NCBI GenBank assembly: GCA_965153355.1
Contig: OZ231127.1
Location: 72,726,001 to 72,790,000 of the forward strand
Source: Flaccisagitta enflata
Taxonomy: Eukaryota > Chaetognatha > Sagittoidea > Aphragmophora
Direction of reading: 5' to 3'
DNA: 64,000 nucleotides
How positions within the stretch are numbered: position 1 is the first letter of the stretch; the number at the start of each line of letters is the position of its first letter. The translations under genes were made by a program, and so were the position numbers. Shown here piece by piece: positions 23,852-38,272 of the stretch. The notes beneath the pieces are model-generated. The model was not told the DNA's origin, did not search any database, and saw only the letters and a list, made by a program, of their open reading frames with translations.

Positions 23852-23955
23852 TTCTTTCTTCTTCTTCTTCTTCTTCTTCTTCTTCTTCTTCTTCTTCTTC
23901 TTCTTCTTCTTCTTCTTCTTCTTCTTCTTCTTCTTCTTCTTTCTTTCTTTCTTTG
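23660..23955. repeat. (CTT)n arrays with T-rich centre
   Basis: Two CTT blocks (23660-23752 and 23828-23940) separated by TTCTTTC-rich sequence, ending in CTTT units. Confidence 0.97.
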
Positions 23956-24090
23956 ATTTTTCTTCATTATCTTCTCACTCTTTCATCCTCCTCTTCTTCT
24001 TCCCCCTAACGATCTCCTCCACCCATCTTTTTCACACATCATCGCTTATACCCTCCATGAAATTCCGTCCCATGCCCGCCGGGCCCACTC

Positions 24091-24197
<107 letters not shown>

Positions 24198-24491
24198 CAT
24201 CTCTCTCTCCCCTCCCCCCTTCTCATGGGAGAGGACGTCGACGTTGATATGCACAAAAATCGAGAGGCTTAAAAATCTTTATCAGTCGTTCTCTCTTTCT
24301 CTCTCTCTCTTTTCGCTTATCTTTCGGTTATCACGTTCGAGAGACAGAGATAACTACAAAGAGACTTAGACAGAGACAGAGATATCTACGTATGAGACAG
24401 TGATAGCTACGTATGAATCAAATACTGTTCACCAAAAACTTCTCTCGATCACATTTCGACTTCAAAATCATCACTCGCACTCTCTCGCCCA

Positions 24492-24954
<463 letters not shown>

Positions 24955-25501
24955 TATTTCATTCAATCATCCATTCATTCGATCATTTATTCATTCAATA
25001 GTACATTCATTCATTCATTAAAACATTAATTCATTCGACCATTCTTTCATTCAATTGTACATTCATTCATTCATTCATAAATCGTACATACATTCATTTA
25101 TTCATTCATTCATTCGTCCGTTTTTTGTATGGCTGTTATTTCTTTCATTTCTGATGGTTATTGACCTATACTTGTTCATTCATCCAATCATACATTCATT
25201 CATTCATTCATTCATTCATTCATTCATTCATTCAACCATTCAATCATTCAATCATTCATTCAATCATTCATTCATTCATTCATTCATTCATTCATTCGAT
25301 CATTCTTTCATTCAATAGGACATTCATTCATTTATTCATTCATTCATTTATTCATTCATTCATTCATTCATTCATTCATGCATCCATTAATCCGTAGATT
25401 CATTTGCACATTCATTCATTTATTCATTCATTGATCCGTTCATTCATTCATTCGATCATTCTTTCATTTAATAGTACATTCATTCATTTATTCATTCAAT
25501 C
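24955..25501. repeat. (ATTC)n tetranucleotide field, left part
   Basis: ATTC repeats with many one-base variants and short unique inserts (25110-25165). The Ile-His-Ser-Phe frames are repeat translations. Confidence 0.95.
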
Positions 25502-25509
25502 ATTAATCC

Positions 25510-25831
25510 CAGGGGTGTATATTCTTGAGTCGCTTTTGATTTTTTTCCCCCCCCCCTGCCTTTGATTTTCTTCCCCGCGACGCGTCGCGTCGCGTTTTTA
25601 TATCTATGATTTTCTTCCCCATATAGCAATAAAACTATGTAGTTAAGGTTTAAATAGTGTTGAATTGTGTTCTACTAATTGAGTTTTATGATTTGGTACT
25701 GTAAAAAGTTACATTTTCCCCAAATTTCCTTTTTTTCTCTTTTTTCCCCCTTAGATTTCCTTCCTCATCTCCAGACCCTTTCCCCCCCCCCCCACCGGGG
25801 GGGGGGGAAAACTCAAGAATATACAGGCCTG
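25510..25831. mobile_element. hAT-like MITE inside the (ATTC)n field
   Basis: A 322-bp element with 21-bp terminal inverted repeats. The left end begins CAGGGGTGTATATTCTTGAG (25510). The right end reads ACTCAAGAATATACAGGCCT and ends in G at 25831. The ends match at 19 of 21 positions. ATTAATCC flanks both sides (25502-25509 and 25832-25839) as an 8-bp target duplication. CAGGGG ends with an 8-bp duplication are typical of the hAT superfamily. The inside is non-coding and has facing poly-C and poly-G runs (25784-25807). Confidence 0.87.
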
Positions 25832-25847
25832 ATTAATCCGCACATTC

Positions 25848-26350
25848 ATTTGTACATTCATTCATTCATTCATTCATTCATTCTTTCATTCATTCATTCA
25901 TTCATTCATTCATTCATTCATTCATTCATTTATTCATTTATTTCTTTATTTCTTTATTCATTTTTTTCATGTATGCTTCAATTCATTCATTAAATCATTT
26001 ATTTTTTCATTCATTCATTCATTCATTCATTCATTCATTCATTCATTCATTCATTCATTCATTCATTCATTCATTCATTCATTCGTTCATTCTTACTTTG
26101 TTACTTCATTTCCGTGGGTGTTTTGGCTATCACTCGTTCGTCCATTCGCATTCATTCATTCATTCATTCATTCATTCATTCATTCATTCATTCATTCATT
26201 CATTCATTCATTCATTCTTACTTTGTTACCTCATTTCCGTGGGTGTTTTGGCCATTACTCGTTCGTCCATTCGCATTCATTCATTCATTCATTCATTCAT
26301 TCATTCATTCATTCATTCATTCATTCATTCATTCATTCATTCATTCTTAC
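25848..26350. repeat. (ATTC)n field, right part, with a higher-order repeat
   Basis: ATTC arrays interrupted three times by the same roughly 60-bp segment (TCTTACTTTGTTAC...CGTTCGTCCATTCG) at about 26091, 26216 and 26345. This makes a higher-order unit of 125-129 bp. Confidence 0.95.
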
Positions 26351-26404
26351 TTTGTTACCTCATTTCCGTGGGTGTTTTGGCCATTACTCGTTCGTCCATT
26401 CGCA

Positions 26405-27771
26405 TTTGTTCATTCATTTTCGTTCGATTTCGGCCTTCAGTCGGGAGAAGTTGGGTTCATCCTCGAGATTGATGCTAAAAAAGGTCGTAAATGTCTTCAG
26501 TGAAACCTTGAAGCAGACAACAGATGCGCCGACAACAGCAGAATACATCGCCGGAGAGAGTAGACAACAGCGGAAAACAACAACCAACAACAGTACATGA
26601 ATCCCGTGCTTGAGAAATCTAGCAAGCGATCAAGCACACGACTCATGAGCTTTTCCATCCCCTCGCCTTGTAGTTTTCTTTAAGTCTTTGCACAAATGTA
26701 CATTTGACAGACAACGTCTTTGTCTGTAACAGGTCGAGTAAATCCTAATCCATATCAGATCATAAAAAGAAGATTATATACACCGCATCGAGATGAAACG
26801 CCGTCAAACATGGCAGATTTCTTCTTCCATTTCATATTTTTTCAAGTTATCTCACCAAAGCAAATAATAATTATGAAATAATAAGCCAATAGCCCAGTCC
26901 ACTATCAACAACCTTTGTAAAAAAGGAAATCTGCGTAGCTTGCTCAAAAATATTATTTGGTTTAGTCATTTTTTTTATAAAAAAAGAATAAAAAAAATTC
27001 AGAAAAATATTAAATAATGCCTCTTTTTTAAGCCCTTGAACTGGATTCGATTTTGTCTGTTGACGTGCGTCACCGCAGAAAATTGTCCATGAGCCAAATC
27101 GGCGAAGCCTCATCCCAAAATATCGCGTCATGTTTATGTCAGACATAAACCTTCAACTCCAATCAGTTCCGCGAAGCTGGAAAAAAGACAGCATCTCTTG
27201 GCCCGATTTTATCGGCTCAAATCTCAACGCTTTGCAGAGAGCAACAGAGACAGAGAACAAGCTTTTTTCTTTCTGTTTTTTTAACTTGTAAATTCTATCT
27301 CAATTTTGAACAAAGTTTTCTTAATCAACTTATTCTCAAAAATACCTCCACAAATCTAAGTTGCCGTTTTTCCTCATTATTACTCTCTTTCAGTTTTTCT
27401 CGGGCTGATGATAAATTTTGAGGGTCCCAGAATACGTCAATTTTCATTCAAAAACGTAAAAGAAAAAAAAAGGTTTTGGTTTACAAATTCAAAATTTCTC
27501 CACGTCGACACAACAGTTTATTCTTCTCTCTTTAACCTCAATTAGCCGTTTCCTCTTGTTAACAATTCTAAGGAGATGATTGAGAGTTTTGCTTAAAATC
27601 GTATAAAAGTTCTATTAGCATTCTCGTAGTTTTCATGTGTAGAAAAAGATGCATTTCGGGCTTAGTTTCAACAATTTTTCTCGTATAGTTCATACCGAGA
27701 CGTTCTAATGATATTGTTAGTAAATCTATTCGTGGTCAGATGATAGGAATTTGTGCGACCGTCCAAAGATT
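26405..27771. other. Unique spacer, 1.4 kb, no gene recognised
   Basis: Mostly AT-rich. A 91-codon frame on the minus strand (26871-27146) has no recognised motif. No TIR pair or tandem repeat was seen. Confidence 0.45.
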
Positions 27772-27773
27772 TA

Positions 27774-28009
27774 ACCATAGCGTCAATAAATTTGGCCGTT
27801 TTCAAAACTCAAACCAACTGCTTCAAACAGCTTTATCTTCTGAACCGTTTGAGCCACAGATTCCAGACACGACTCAAATTAAAGATCTTTCGAAGAGCTT
27901 TCCAGACGTCACCGATTTTAATCGACTTTTCTCAAGCTATGGTAGTATTCTCAAGCAAAGACAGTAGAGTAAGAAACGAAAAAACGGCCAGTTTTATTGA
28001 CGCTATGGT
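27774..28009. mobile_element. TA-flanked MITE with about 33-bp TIRs
   Basis: The left end ACCATAGCGTCAATAAA (27774) is inverted at the right end TTTATTGACGCTATGGT (ending 28009). The match continues inward to GGCCGTTTT. Each end is flanked by TA (27772-27773 and 28010-28011), as for Tc1/mariner-type MITEs. The 236-bp inside is non-coding. Confidence 0.75.
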
Positions 28010-28119
28010 TATAACCAGTCGGTTGAAAAAATGCTCGCAACACCCTCGCATCCACACTCATCAAAGCCCACGTTAGATTGGCCACCTCCACATTCGTGTT
28101 GGCCATCGAGTCCGGTCCA

Positions 28120-28300
28120 CCTTCAAGTCGACCAGCGAGTTGGTCTTCAGGTCTTGTTTACCTTCGAGCTTCAAGTCGACCAGCGAGTTGGTCTTCTGGT
28201 TTTGTTTACCTTCGAGCTTTAAGTCGACCAGCTAGTTGGTCTTCTGGTCTTGTTTACCTTCGAGCTTCAAGTCGACCAGCGAGTTGGTCTTCAGCTGTGG
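28120..28300 (+). repeat. 48-bp minisatellite, about 3.6 copies
   Basis: Unit begins AAGTCGACCAGCGAGTTGG and continues through TTGTTTACCTTCGAGC. It starts at about 28125, 28173, 28220 and 28268. Frames over it are open because 48 is divisible by three. Confidence 0.92.
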
Positions 28301-28808
28301 GTCGCGTCCACCTTCAGATTTGTGGGGAGTTGCGCGTCAAAATCGAGTCATCAATCTTCTGATCGAAAACATTTTCTCTGCTCTAAATTGCGACTTTTCT
28401 GAAAGTTACATCTAAAAACGAATGATTTATCATGTTACGTGTCATATAACCAACTACTCAAAAACGCAGAAAAAAAGCATCATGTGATGGTAACACAAAG
28501 TATGCAAGAAACGCATTGAATTTGATCAAACTCATGATATAGGGGATAGATATTCAAAAATCACGATGATCTTGTTTCCAGGAAGACTACAAATCCGTCT
28601 TTTGGTATTTCTATCCTTCAAAAAGTAATGATGTACGCCATCTTGTTAGTTGTCAGACGCAGCTTATACTCCAAACTTAGCTCTTTGCATAAGGTCAATC
28701 ACTTGACACCACCACAGCACTCGGCATTAAGGAGACCGTCTCGGCATATGGAACTTACTCTAAAACGTTTGCCATGAGTCACCATCTGAAACCACTCCAC
28801 TGCCTAAC
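28301..28808. other. Unique spacer, no feature
   Basis: No repeat or gene recognised. Confidence 0.4.
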
Positions 28809-28811
28809 TTG

Positions 28812-28920
28812 CACCTCACGTCACTCCATGTTGGCGCCAGTCCGTCGCACGCCACACAATTTCAAACCTCACGTCACTCCATGCTGGCGCCTACTCGTCG
28901 CGTGCCACTCAATTTCAAAC
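28812..28920 (+). repeat. Direct duplication of about 54 bp
   Basis: CCTCACGTCACTCCATG occurs at 28814 and 28868, each followed by a TGGCGCC word and a CAATTTCAAAC word. Two copies with a few differences. Confidence 0.85.
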
Positions 28921-29377
28921 ATATGACAAATATTTTTTACAAAGATTCTGCGAACTGAAAAAAAAATCACTTTTTTTCTCCTCTTGAACGGTTCTTAACA
29001 AAGTCAAAAATTGATTTTCTGCGAGGAGTAAGGGAAAAAAATGTATCTCGCTTATTCTACATGAAAGAAAAAAAAGAAAATGGAAATTTTGAGAGTAGAC
29101 GTTGTTGCCAAGTCGACTTTTAGACATCAAACTCAAATTGAGCTCAAAATTCATTCCACGCGTCGACGAAAATAAAAACATAATGACGTAGCATATACGT
29201 ATTTTTTTCTTCTTTTTTTTTTGAGGGGGGGGGATGGCTGGCTTGTTTTTATGTAGAGGGCAGTTATCAATTATCCAACAATCATTGTTCATGTTCAATT
29301 CTCGCTACATTCATTTTCAACATTTCATCTATTTATTTATCAGTAAACCTTCTCACAAAAAGATTAAGATTTAGGAA

Positions 29378-29597
29378 CACCTCTATGGAATCGAGTTGAT
29401 CCATTCATCCGTCAGTAATATATAAGTCCGTCAGTCAGTCCGTCAGTCAGTCCTCACACCTCAATGAAATCGAGTTAATCCATACATCCGTCAGTGAAAT
29501 AATAAATGAAAGTCATCAGTCCGTCAGTCAGTCGTCACACCACCATGAAATCGAGTTAATCCATACATCCGTCATTGAAACACTCAGTAAAAGTCGT
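29378..29597 (+). repeat. Tandem repeat of about 85 bp, 2.6 copies
   Basis: ATCGAGTTNATCCATNCATC recurs at about 29390, 29469 and 29549. Each is followed by CCGTCA words and a CAGTCCGTCAGTCAGTC segment. Confidence 0.85.
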
Positions 29598-29599
29598 CT

Positions 29600-30245
29600 T
29601 GACTTGTTTTATCGAAATTCTTCTAATCTTTCTTGGACCATAACATCCTTCACATGTCAACTCGCACATCAACAACGCAATCAAAATTCTTTCTTGAGTC
29701 AGGAGTGCCTTGCTCAGTTGCTTTTTTTCCCTTTTTGTTTGTGTGAAGGTCTTTTCCAGTCGATGTTGATGGGGAATGTTTAAAGGGGTCAATCGTAATT
29801 TCAGAGGTAATCATTTGCTCACGTCACTCATGTGGATCGGTTCTTCACAAGCTCGCTTGGCCGGTTGCGAGGTGAACTAGATTACGTACATGGTTGGTTG
29901 GCAAGCAAATAAGCTCAGTCAGTCTACTTTCCGTGCTTACATCATTACAGATCCACGCCAAGAACCATTTCAATTTGAATACCATGAGACAATCGCCACA
30001 GCGACCGAAAGTGACTCTTTCCCCCCAACTGGCTTCAGAACATCAATCATCAATCACAATTTTTTTCCCGGCCATTTCCCTAAAGTGGATTTTTTCTTGG
30101 TTTCTTTGGTCAACATTCATGGCAATATAAATGAATTTTAGCTAAATGTCGATGAAACATTCATGTCAAGGCTCTAGCTCTCCAGAGAATCTTAAATCCA
30201 ACCTCTTGGCGTTTGGTCTGCCTGTCTCCGTCTGTCCCTGTCTCC

Positions 30246-30286
<41 letters not shown>

Positions 30287-30895
30287 GAGTACTGGAGACG
30301 AATCCAGTTAGATTCCGAGGTTTAAAATCATCAAATGCCATCGCGTTTGATACAATAAATAAAAATAATTACGAGATAAAAACATTTTCTAAACAGAATG
30401 GAGCCAATAAATGCGCGCGCACGCGTAACGGTTGCAGTGCGAAAGAGAAGAGAAGAAATTATTCCCGACGAGTGCGAGGCTTAGTAAAGCACTTTATGCC
30501 GGGTTTAGGGTTGGATGTTTTTTTCCCATTTTGGTTCTAAATATTTGTCTGACTATCTTGTATTTCCATCGTATCATTTCAGGTTCATCTTGACTCTATA
30601 AAAACAGTTGAGTCCAGCTCTAACCGCTTTAAAAGGACCAATAAATCTTATTTGTTATAGGTGGAATTCAGTTACAGCCAATGTAGAAAATAAAGAGAAA
30701 CATGTTGAAGAGACCATGAATTTTCATTCATTATTGATGATATTCTGTTAGTGGCGGTTCCGTTTGAGCGAGGTTCAACTGCATTTTTATTTGCTTTTAC
30801 ATAGCATAAAGCCATATACCTCTCCCAAGGATGGGATCATTTTGAGCGTTAAAGCCATACAAAATCGTGGGACTTTGCTCATTGTGAATCCGTGT
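29600..30895. other. Unique spacer, no gene recognised
   Basis: Contains a short (CT)n run (30249-30282) and a GCGCGCGCACGCG word (30413-30425). No convincing exon. A TATA-like word at 30597-30604 has no supporting gene evidence. Confidence 0.45.
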
Positions 30896-30899
30896 AGAG

Positions 30900-31195
30900 G
30901 CGCTGGACTGTGTGTGAGGCCACGTCACGTTTCGTTTGTGTGTGAGTTTGTATGCTGGTATGTTTGTATGTTTGGCCTCAAACTGAGTGAGTGAGTCTGT
31001 TTGGGATCCCTCAATAAGCCTCTAATTCTGTATGTGAGTCTGTTTTTGAAGCCGCTCTTATGTGTTTGAGTTTTTTTTATGAGGCTACTTTTCATTGAGT
31101 CCGGTTGTGAGGCAGTTTATCTGTGTGAGTCTGTTTGTGAGGCCGCTTGTCGGTGTGTGAGTTTGTTTACGTGGCCGCTTTTCTGTGTGTGAGGT
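30900..31195 (+). repeat. Degenerate 32-38 bp tandem repeat (GTGAGTCTGTTTGTGAGGCC)
   Basis: GTGTGAG, TGTTTNTGANGCCGC and CTTNTCTG words recur in order at least seven times. It lies about 450 bp upstream of the Quaking/HOW exon. Confidence 0.8.
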
Positions 31196-31494
31196 CGGAA
31201 GACTGAAGCACTGAAGAAATCTCCGTTTTCCATTTCGATTTTCTCATATTTCTTCCTCCAGAGAAAATAAAAGCACATCGAGTAGAAGAGGCAGAAAGAA
31301 AGAAAAAAAAAATGAACGCAAATTTTTCTTTTTATTATCTTGCTCTTTTGAATTTTTTTTTCTTCTTTTGTGTAAACATCCTTGAATTTCCGCGATTTGC
31401 TGGCGGCAAATTTTAAATGAAAATTAAGTGTTTTCCCGATATTTTTGTTTCTAAGATTACATTTTTTCTTTATCTTTCTCTTTCTCTTCTCGCT

Positions 31495-32998
<1,504 letters not shown>

Positions 32999-33279
32999 AT
33001 ATGTGACGACAAGGTGATGTCGGGGTAGTGGAAGAGCGTGAGGGTAGGAGAAGGAGGAAGATGAGAGGAGGTTATGTGGGAAAAGCGATGCAAATGGTGG
33101 CGAGGATGACGTTTATATTCGTATTCGTCGGATTTAAATTTCACAAGAATATATGCAATCAAATTGCCACCAAACTTGGTATCCTTTGCAGCATTATTAT
33201 GAAAATCACCTCATTGTCCACGAATGTCGCGTTCTTAAAGCCGCAAACAATGGGAATGCTACTTACTTCAATAAATAAA
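32999..33279 (+). other. Putative 3' UTR of the Quaking/HOW gene
   Basis: Runs from the TGA stop (32996-32998) to overlapping AATAAA signals at 33270-33279. No long A tail or flanking direct repeat was recognised, so a processed retrocopy is not directly supported. A longer 3' UTR is possible. Confidence 0.5.
33270..33279 (+). terminator. Candidate polyadenylation signal
   Basis: AATAAATAAA, two overlapping AATAAA hexamers about 270 bp after the stop codon. AT-rich sequence follows. Confidence 0.5.
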
Positions 33280-33299
33280 AAAATTTTAAAAATTAACAT

Positions 33300-35221
33300 T
33301 TAAGAACCGAAGAACTTCAAGTTTAAGAATACAATTGGTCCCTACTGCAATTTTTCAAACGATCCATATTCCTAACCCCAACTAAAAAGATGATTTCACG
33401 CTACAAATAATGGTTTTAACATTTTAACTAGGTATTCAAGGTTAACTAATTGAAGCAAGCTCTACTAATTCTATGCAGCGAAAAATGGTACATGGCGCGG
33501 TATGATAATATTTCCCCCCCCCCCCCCAATATCGAACTAGTAATAATAACTGCACTGGTGGCATTGTACTTAAGAGAAGATTTAAAGAAGGTTGGCGCTA
33601 AAAAATGAAGAAAAAAAAATAATAAGAGAGAAATACATATTTCCGTTTATTATAGGTTTTGTGTGTGAGGCATTATCAAACGCCCATTGGTCGGCAGCGC
33701 GACGTGAATGAAGTGACTCTCAATTATCATTTGCTCAATGGCCTCTGTGCAGAGGTGACGTGACTACATGAACCATAAAGTGCCCTTTTTGCTGTTTCAT
33801 CATAGAGTTTGTACATAAAAAAAGGCTCGAAACGCTAATGTTGTTTTTTTTTTTTCTTTCTTGCTGCATTGTAGGATTTTGTATTATTTATGCCATTTAC
33901 TCTCCATTTTTTGTTCGTTTTGCATATATCTTTTTCAAAGTACCTTATATGGCTGCTCATTTTTTTGGTAGTGATTCATAGAAAAAATTCAAGTATCTTT
34001 AGTTGTTTTTAAATGCTTCCAGATGGATTTGTATTTTCAATGTGAGCTCTTTTTTTTTCTAATGGGTCTCTAATTCTTCAATTTTTCATTTTCTAATCAT
34101 GATTGATACCCAAATTAATCTTGATGGACATGAATTTATATGAATTAAGTATTCATAAGCCATCATGAACAAAAAAACTGAAGTCACAATCTAGTCCTTA
34201 ATTGACATTGTCCCTAATTGACGTTGTCCTTAATTTACATTTCCAAAGTAACATTTTGTTAAAAATGGAAATGAGATATTACTAATCAGAGAATCCAAAC
34301 ATTTTAAACAGTTCGTGCAAAAGAAATCAACTTTAAACACCAGTTAAAATAATAATGATGAAACAATTGCTTACTGTCGCGGAACAGTTTCTTTTTAACA
34401 CTATAGAAGAAATGATTTGTCTCTTTCTCAATATCAAAAATTGCAATGACTCATTGCCAATGAGTGAATAATGCTAGCGTCTATCTTTTAAGCTTAAGAC
34501 ACCCCCACTTTTACCATTTGAGGAAGGCAAAACTCTAACATGTGATACTATCGGGGACGAGAAAGATCGTGCACACCTAACTTTCTACCGCCTCCCAAGA
34601 CAATCCCGGAATCAATGAACTATGTTAGGCAAAGAATAAAAGAATTGTTTAATGTGGCCCAATTGTTCAATTGAATCGTGAGAATATATACATAAATACT
34701 TGATAGTTCAAATGCACTTCAAAAACTGAACCTTTTTCGTCCTTCAGTTGTCTTGATATCATTTTGCTTCCATTTGAAAATGTGATTCTTTAAACTGAAT
34801 GAAACCGTAATAGTCATTATGACAACTCATACATTATCAAAGAAAATTTGATGTATGCACAAGTATACTTAAAAAAGTAACATTACTAATTACATTGCAT
34901 ATCAACTTGTTCTCACTTTCAATGCGTTTGGGGGGGTGCTATTCTCAAAAAAAAAAAAAAGAATACAGGCCAATAGAGAGTCCTTTCACTGTTGTGTATA
35001 TGACTGTGATAGTTTGTATCAATTAACAGAATATAAATGAAGATCTAAAGTTTAATTTGCATTGATTAAACAGTCTATACACTTCATTTTGAAATCTCTC
35101 TGGATCATAAAAGGGGTTTTAGTTTCTACTTTTTTTCAGTCACTAGATTTGTTTTTTTCTGTGCAACATATATATCATGGAATGTAATATGATTATAGAT
35201 TTAGATTTCCTGGCCATAAGA
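33300..35221. other. 1.9-kb AT-rich unique stretch
   Basis: Could hold more 3' UTR or intergenic sequence. Only homopolymer patches are seen (C run 33512-33528, A run 34951-34964). No coding frame. Confidence 0.5.

Positions 35222-35289
<68 letters not shown>
35222..35289. repeat. (GA)n microsatellite
   Basis: Clean GA run. Confidence 0.97.
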
Positions 35290-35296
<7 letters not shown>

Positions 35297-35324
35297 GACT
35301 GTCCGAGGGCCGAAGTATGAGCCG

Positions 35325-35475
35325 AGGCCCAACCTCCACGGGACTGCCGACATCCGGCCTTGTCCTGGCCGGAATGAACCGACATCACTTGGCCGACACG
35401 GCCTGGCAGCATCCGGCCGACGTTGTCCGGCATCATCCGGCCGACATTGTCCGGCTATATCCTGCCTCATCCCGT
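35325..35475 (+). repeat. Degenerate CATCCGGCCGACATTGTC minisatellite
   Basis: CCGGCCGAC and GACATCCGGCC words recur about every 15-20 bp, a GC-rich island between simple repeats. CTGTCTCTGTCT follows at 35557-35612. Confidence 0.75.
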
Positions 35476-35639
35476 GTTTGGCGCCCGGATATCATTTTTC
35501 TCCCTGGCGCCCCTCCATAGAATCCGACAAGGGAATGGCCGGCCACTGAACCGACTCTGTCTCTGTCTCTTTCTGTCTCTGCCTCTGTCTCTGTCTCTGT
35601 CCCTGTCCCTGTCTGACTCTCTCTCTCTATCTCGTTAGC

Positions 35640-36390
35640 AAGATTGCAGAATTGCAAGCTCATCATTTTTTTGTATATCTCTGATACTCTATTTTTTTAT
35701 GATGATGATGATGATGATCAAGTTCGGAAGACTGACCACCACCCTTTCCCATCTTTCCGGGCGTATTAAAAAAAAAAGAGTAATAAAGAATAATCTATCA
35801 GACACGTAATCTGCTCTGAGTTATTCGGTGTCAGACAAATAAGATCCCCATGTGTGCTTTGTTCCGTTTATATCAGCAGCCCATAAACAATTAACCGAAA
35901 TCCGGCGTTAAATCAATCATTTGGGTTTTGAGGTTTTCTTTTTTTTGGGGAAATTCTGCGCAACAATGAATGGCTATTTGGAATTAATATGATGAGCCAA
36001 GAACGTGTTAGTAAATTCTATGGTTGCGATGGAACCTTGGTCATAAATAGTCCATGAGAAAGAGGGGAGGGGCGGGTTGTACCATGGCCTTGATTGAAAG
36101 GCTCTTGATTTTTATCCTCCTATGTTGGCCATGAAACAGACGAGACAATGATGATGTTGTGGAGGATGAAGATGAAGATGATGATGATGATGATGCTGAT
36201 GATGTTGGAGGCGGTCATCCCAACTGCGATTCATATCATCATTCCTTTAAATGTGCACTCGGCTGCAGATTGGATTAATACGTTTTCCGATATAAAATGT
36301 CCCCTTTGGACTCTGAATTCTGATGGGAAACATGTAAATTGGGCAAAAAGTCGTCTCCATTCCTTGATGGACATGTTGCATGGAAAAAAA
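35640..36390. other. Unique spacer with short (GAT)n runs
   Basis: GAT runs at 35700-35717 and about 36150-36200. No gene recognised. Confidence 0.45.

Positions 36391-36438
<48 letters not shown>
36391..36438. repeat. (CT)n microsatellite
   Basis: Clean CT run. Confidence 0.97.
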
Positions 36439-36443
<5 letters not shown>

Positions 36444-37009
36444 TATTTCTTTTTTTTTATTTTGTGTTCTGTGTGTCAATTCTTCTCCAAGATTTTTTTT
36501 TCATAGATTTTGTGTATCGTCGCCACGGTGGATTTATTCTCAGCTTTTTATTATTAAAAATGATAACAATTATAGTTCCAAACAAACAAACAAAATCATC
36601 ACTTTATTCTCTCTCATCAACTTTGAAATAGACGTCTACTAACTAATCATAAGTTGCCTTTTACAAAAACAGTCACTGCACAAAATATTTTTTTCCACAG
36701 CAATTACATAATTACTAGTGCAAAGGATTGAAATCAAATAAGATTTAGGTTAGCTGCATTTTGAACTAATTTTTTACCATATTTGATAATGAAAATTATG
36801 ATTTTGATAATTTTTGTATACTCTCTATTTTGAGCAGTGTCTGCCAATTAAGGCAAGGAAGCTTCTAACACTTGATTGACCTCGTTATCAGGAAAAAATT
36901 GCCTCATTAAGGTCTGCAGGTTCTTTACTCACACAACTCACTCAATTCTAAACTTTTCCAATTCCTGTTTTCATCCTCTCTGTTTAGTAATCCGTTTGAC
37001 TGTCTGACT
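36439..37009. other. Unique AT-rich spacer
   Basis: No feature recognised. Confidence 0.45.
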
Positions 37010-37180
<171 letters not shown>

Positions 37181-37437
37181 TTTTCTATTTCATTATTTTT
37201 CTCATGGCGAAATCTTTTGTTGTCCTTCTTTCTGTTTCATTAACTTTCACCATAAACAAAAAAACTGCTAATATCGTGTAGAAATAGGGTATTTATGGAG
37301 ACGCTCTATGACAATACCTTGGCATCAACACCGGCTGTTGACCTTTACAGCTTTAAAAGTCTTTCGTAACAACAAGTTCAAAGAATGTAACTACAACAAC
37401 CAACACATCAACACCAGCTACAATAACTACACCAACA

Positions 37438-37440
37438 ACA

Positions 37441-37531
<91 letters not shown>
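37438..37531. repeat. (AAC)n trinucleotide array
   Basis: About 30 ACA/AAC triplets, giving poly-Thr and poly-Gln/Asn frames that are not genes. Confidence 0.98.
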
Positions 37532-37532
<1 letters not shown>

Positions 37533-38270
37533 GCCTAGCTTAGCAACATGTAAATAATTTGATCAGCATCATCTTATTCAGCATCAAGCATCGCACTTAG
37601 TTAGTAGTTGTAAAAGTGTAATTAAACATACGCAAATTATACACTCCTCTTTTGCTAACCTTGCGTCACAAACTTGCTAATTAACATCAATGGCTAAATC
37701 AAAGACAAATGTGGCAAAAAACACCTTTTTAACAATAATGAAAAAAACAGCAACAACAAAAACCGTATTAACGTGAAATTAACTCAAACAATATAAGGCT
37801 TACAGGACTACACAATGCCAAAATTCAAACAGGGCAATTTCAATCAGATACCAAAAACTATAGGAATACTCTCTAACTCACTAACCAACGATGAAATTTG
37901 ACCAAACACTTCTATGTATAGCATTCGTGAGATTGATATTGTATCAACGACCTCAAGAAAAATCTCAAAATCACTCAATACTCAGGGTATCTTCATCCAA
38001 TCTTTTTACCATTGCTCTATTGGCAACATCAACTGGTTCTTGATCTATCAATATTTGAGTCTACCTTGTGATATTCCTTTTGCATTTTTACAATAAAACA
38101 AAATTTTGTTACCATTACGATGTTAATTACTTGTGAAATCAACCTTTTTTTCTCGATGCTTGGAGCTCAATAATAAGGTGATCTCGGTACCATGTGGAAT
38201 TATGAGATGGACAGTGACTTTACATGGGAATTTCCATGCTTTAAATGACAAGTGAACAGTAAGAGTTACA
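37532..38270. other. Unique AT-rich spacer
   Basis: No gene or repeat recognised. Confidence 0.45.
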
Positions 38271-38272
38271 TA

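Noticed and set aside
26091-26403. CRISPR-like array of spaced repeats
   Set aside because: The spacers are ATTC microsatellite and the genome is eukaryotic; this is a higher-order simple repeat.
26871-27146. 91-codon frame on the minus strand
   Set aside because: No motif, and low-complexity Phe/Lys stretches reflect AT-rich DNA.
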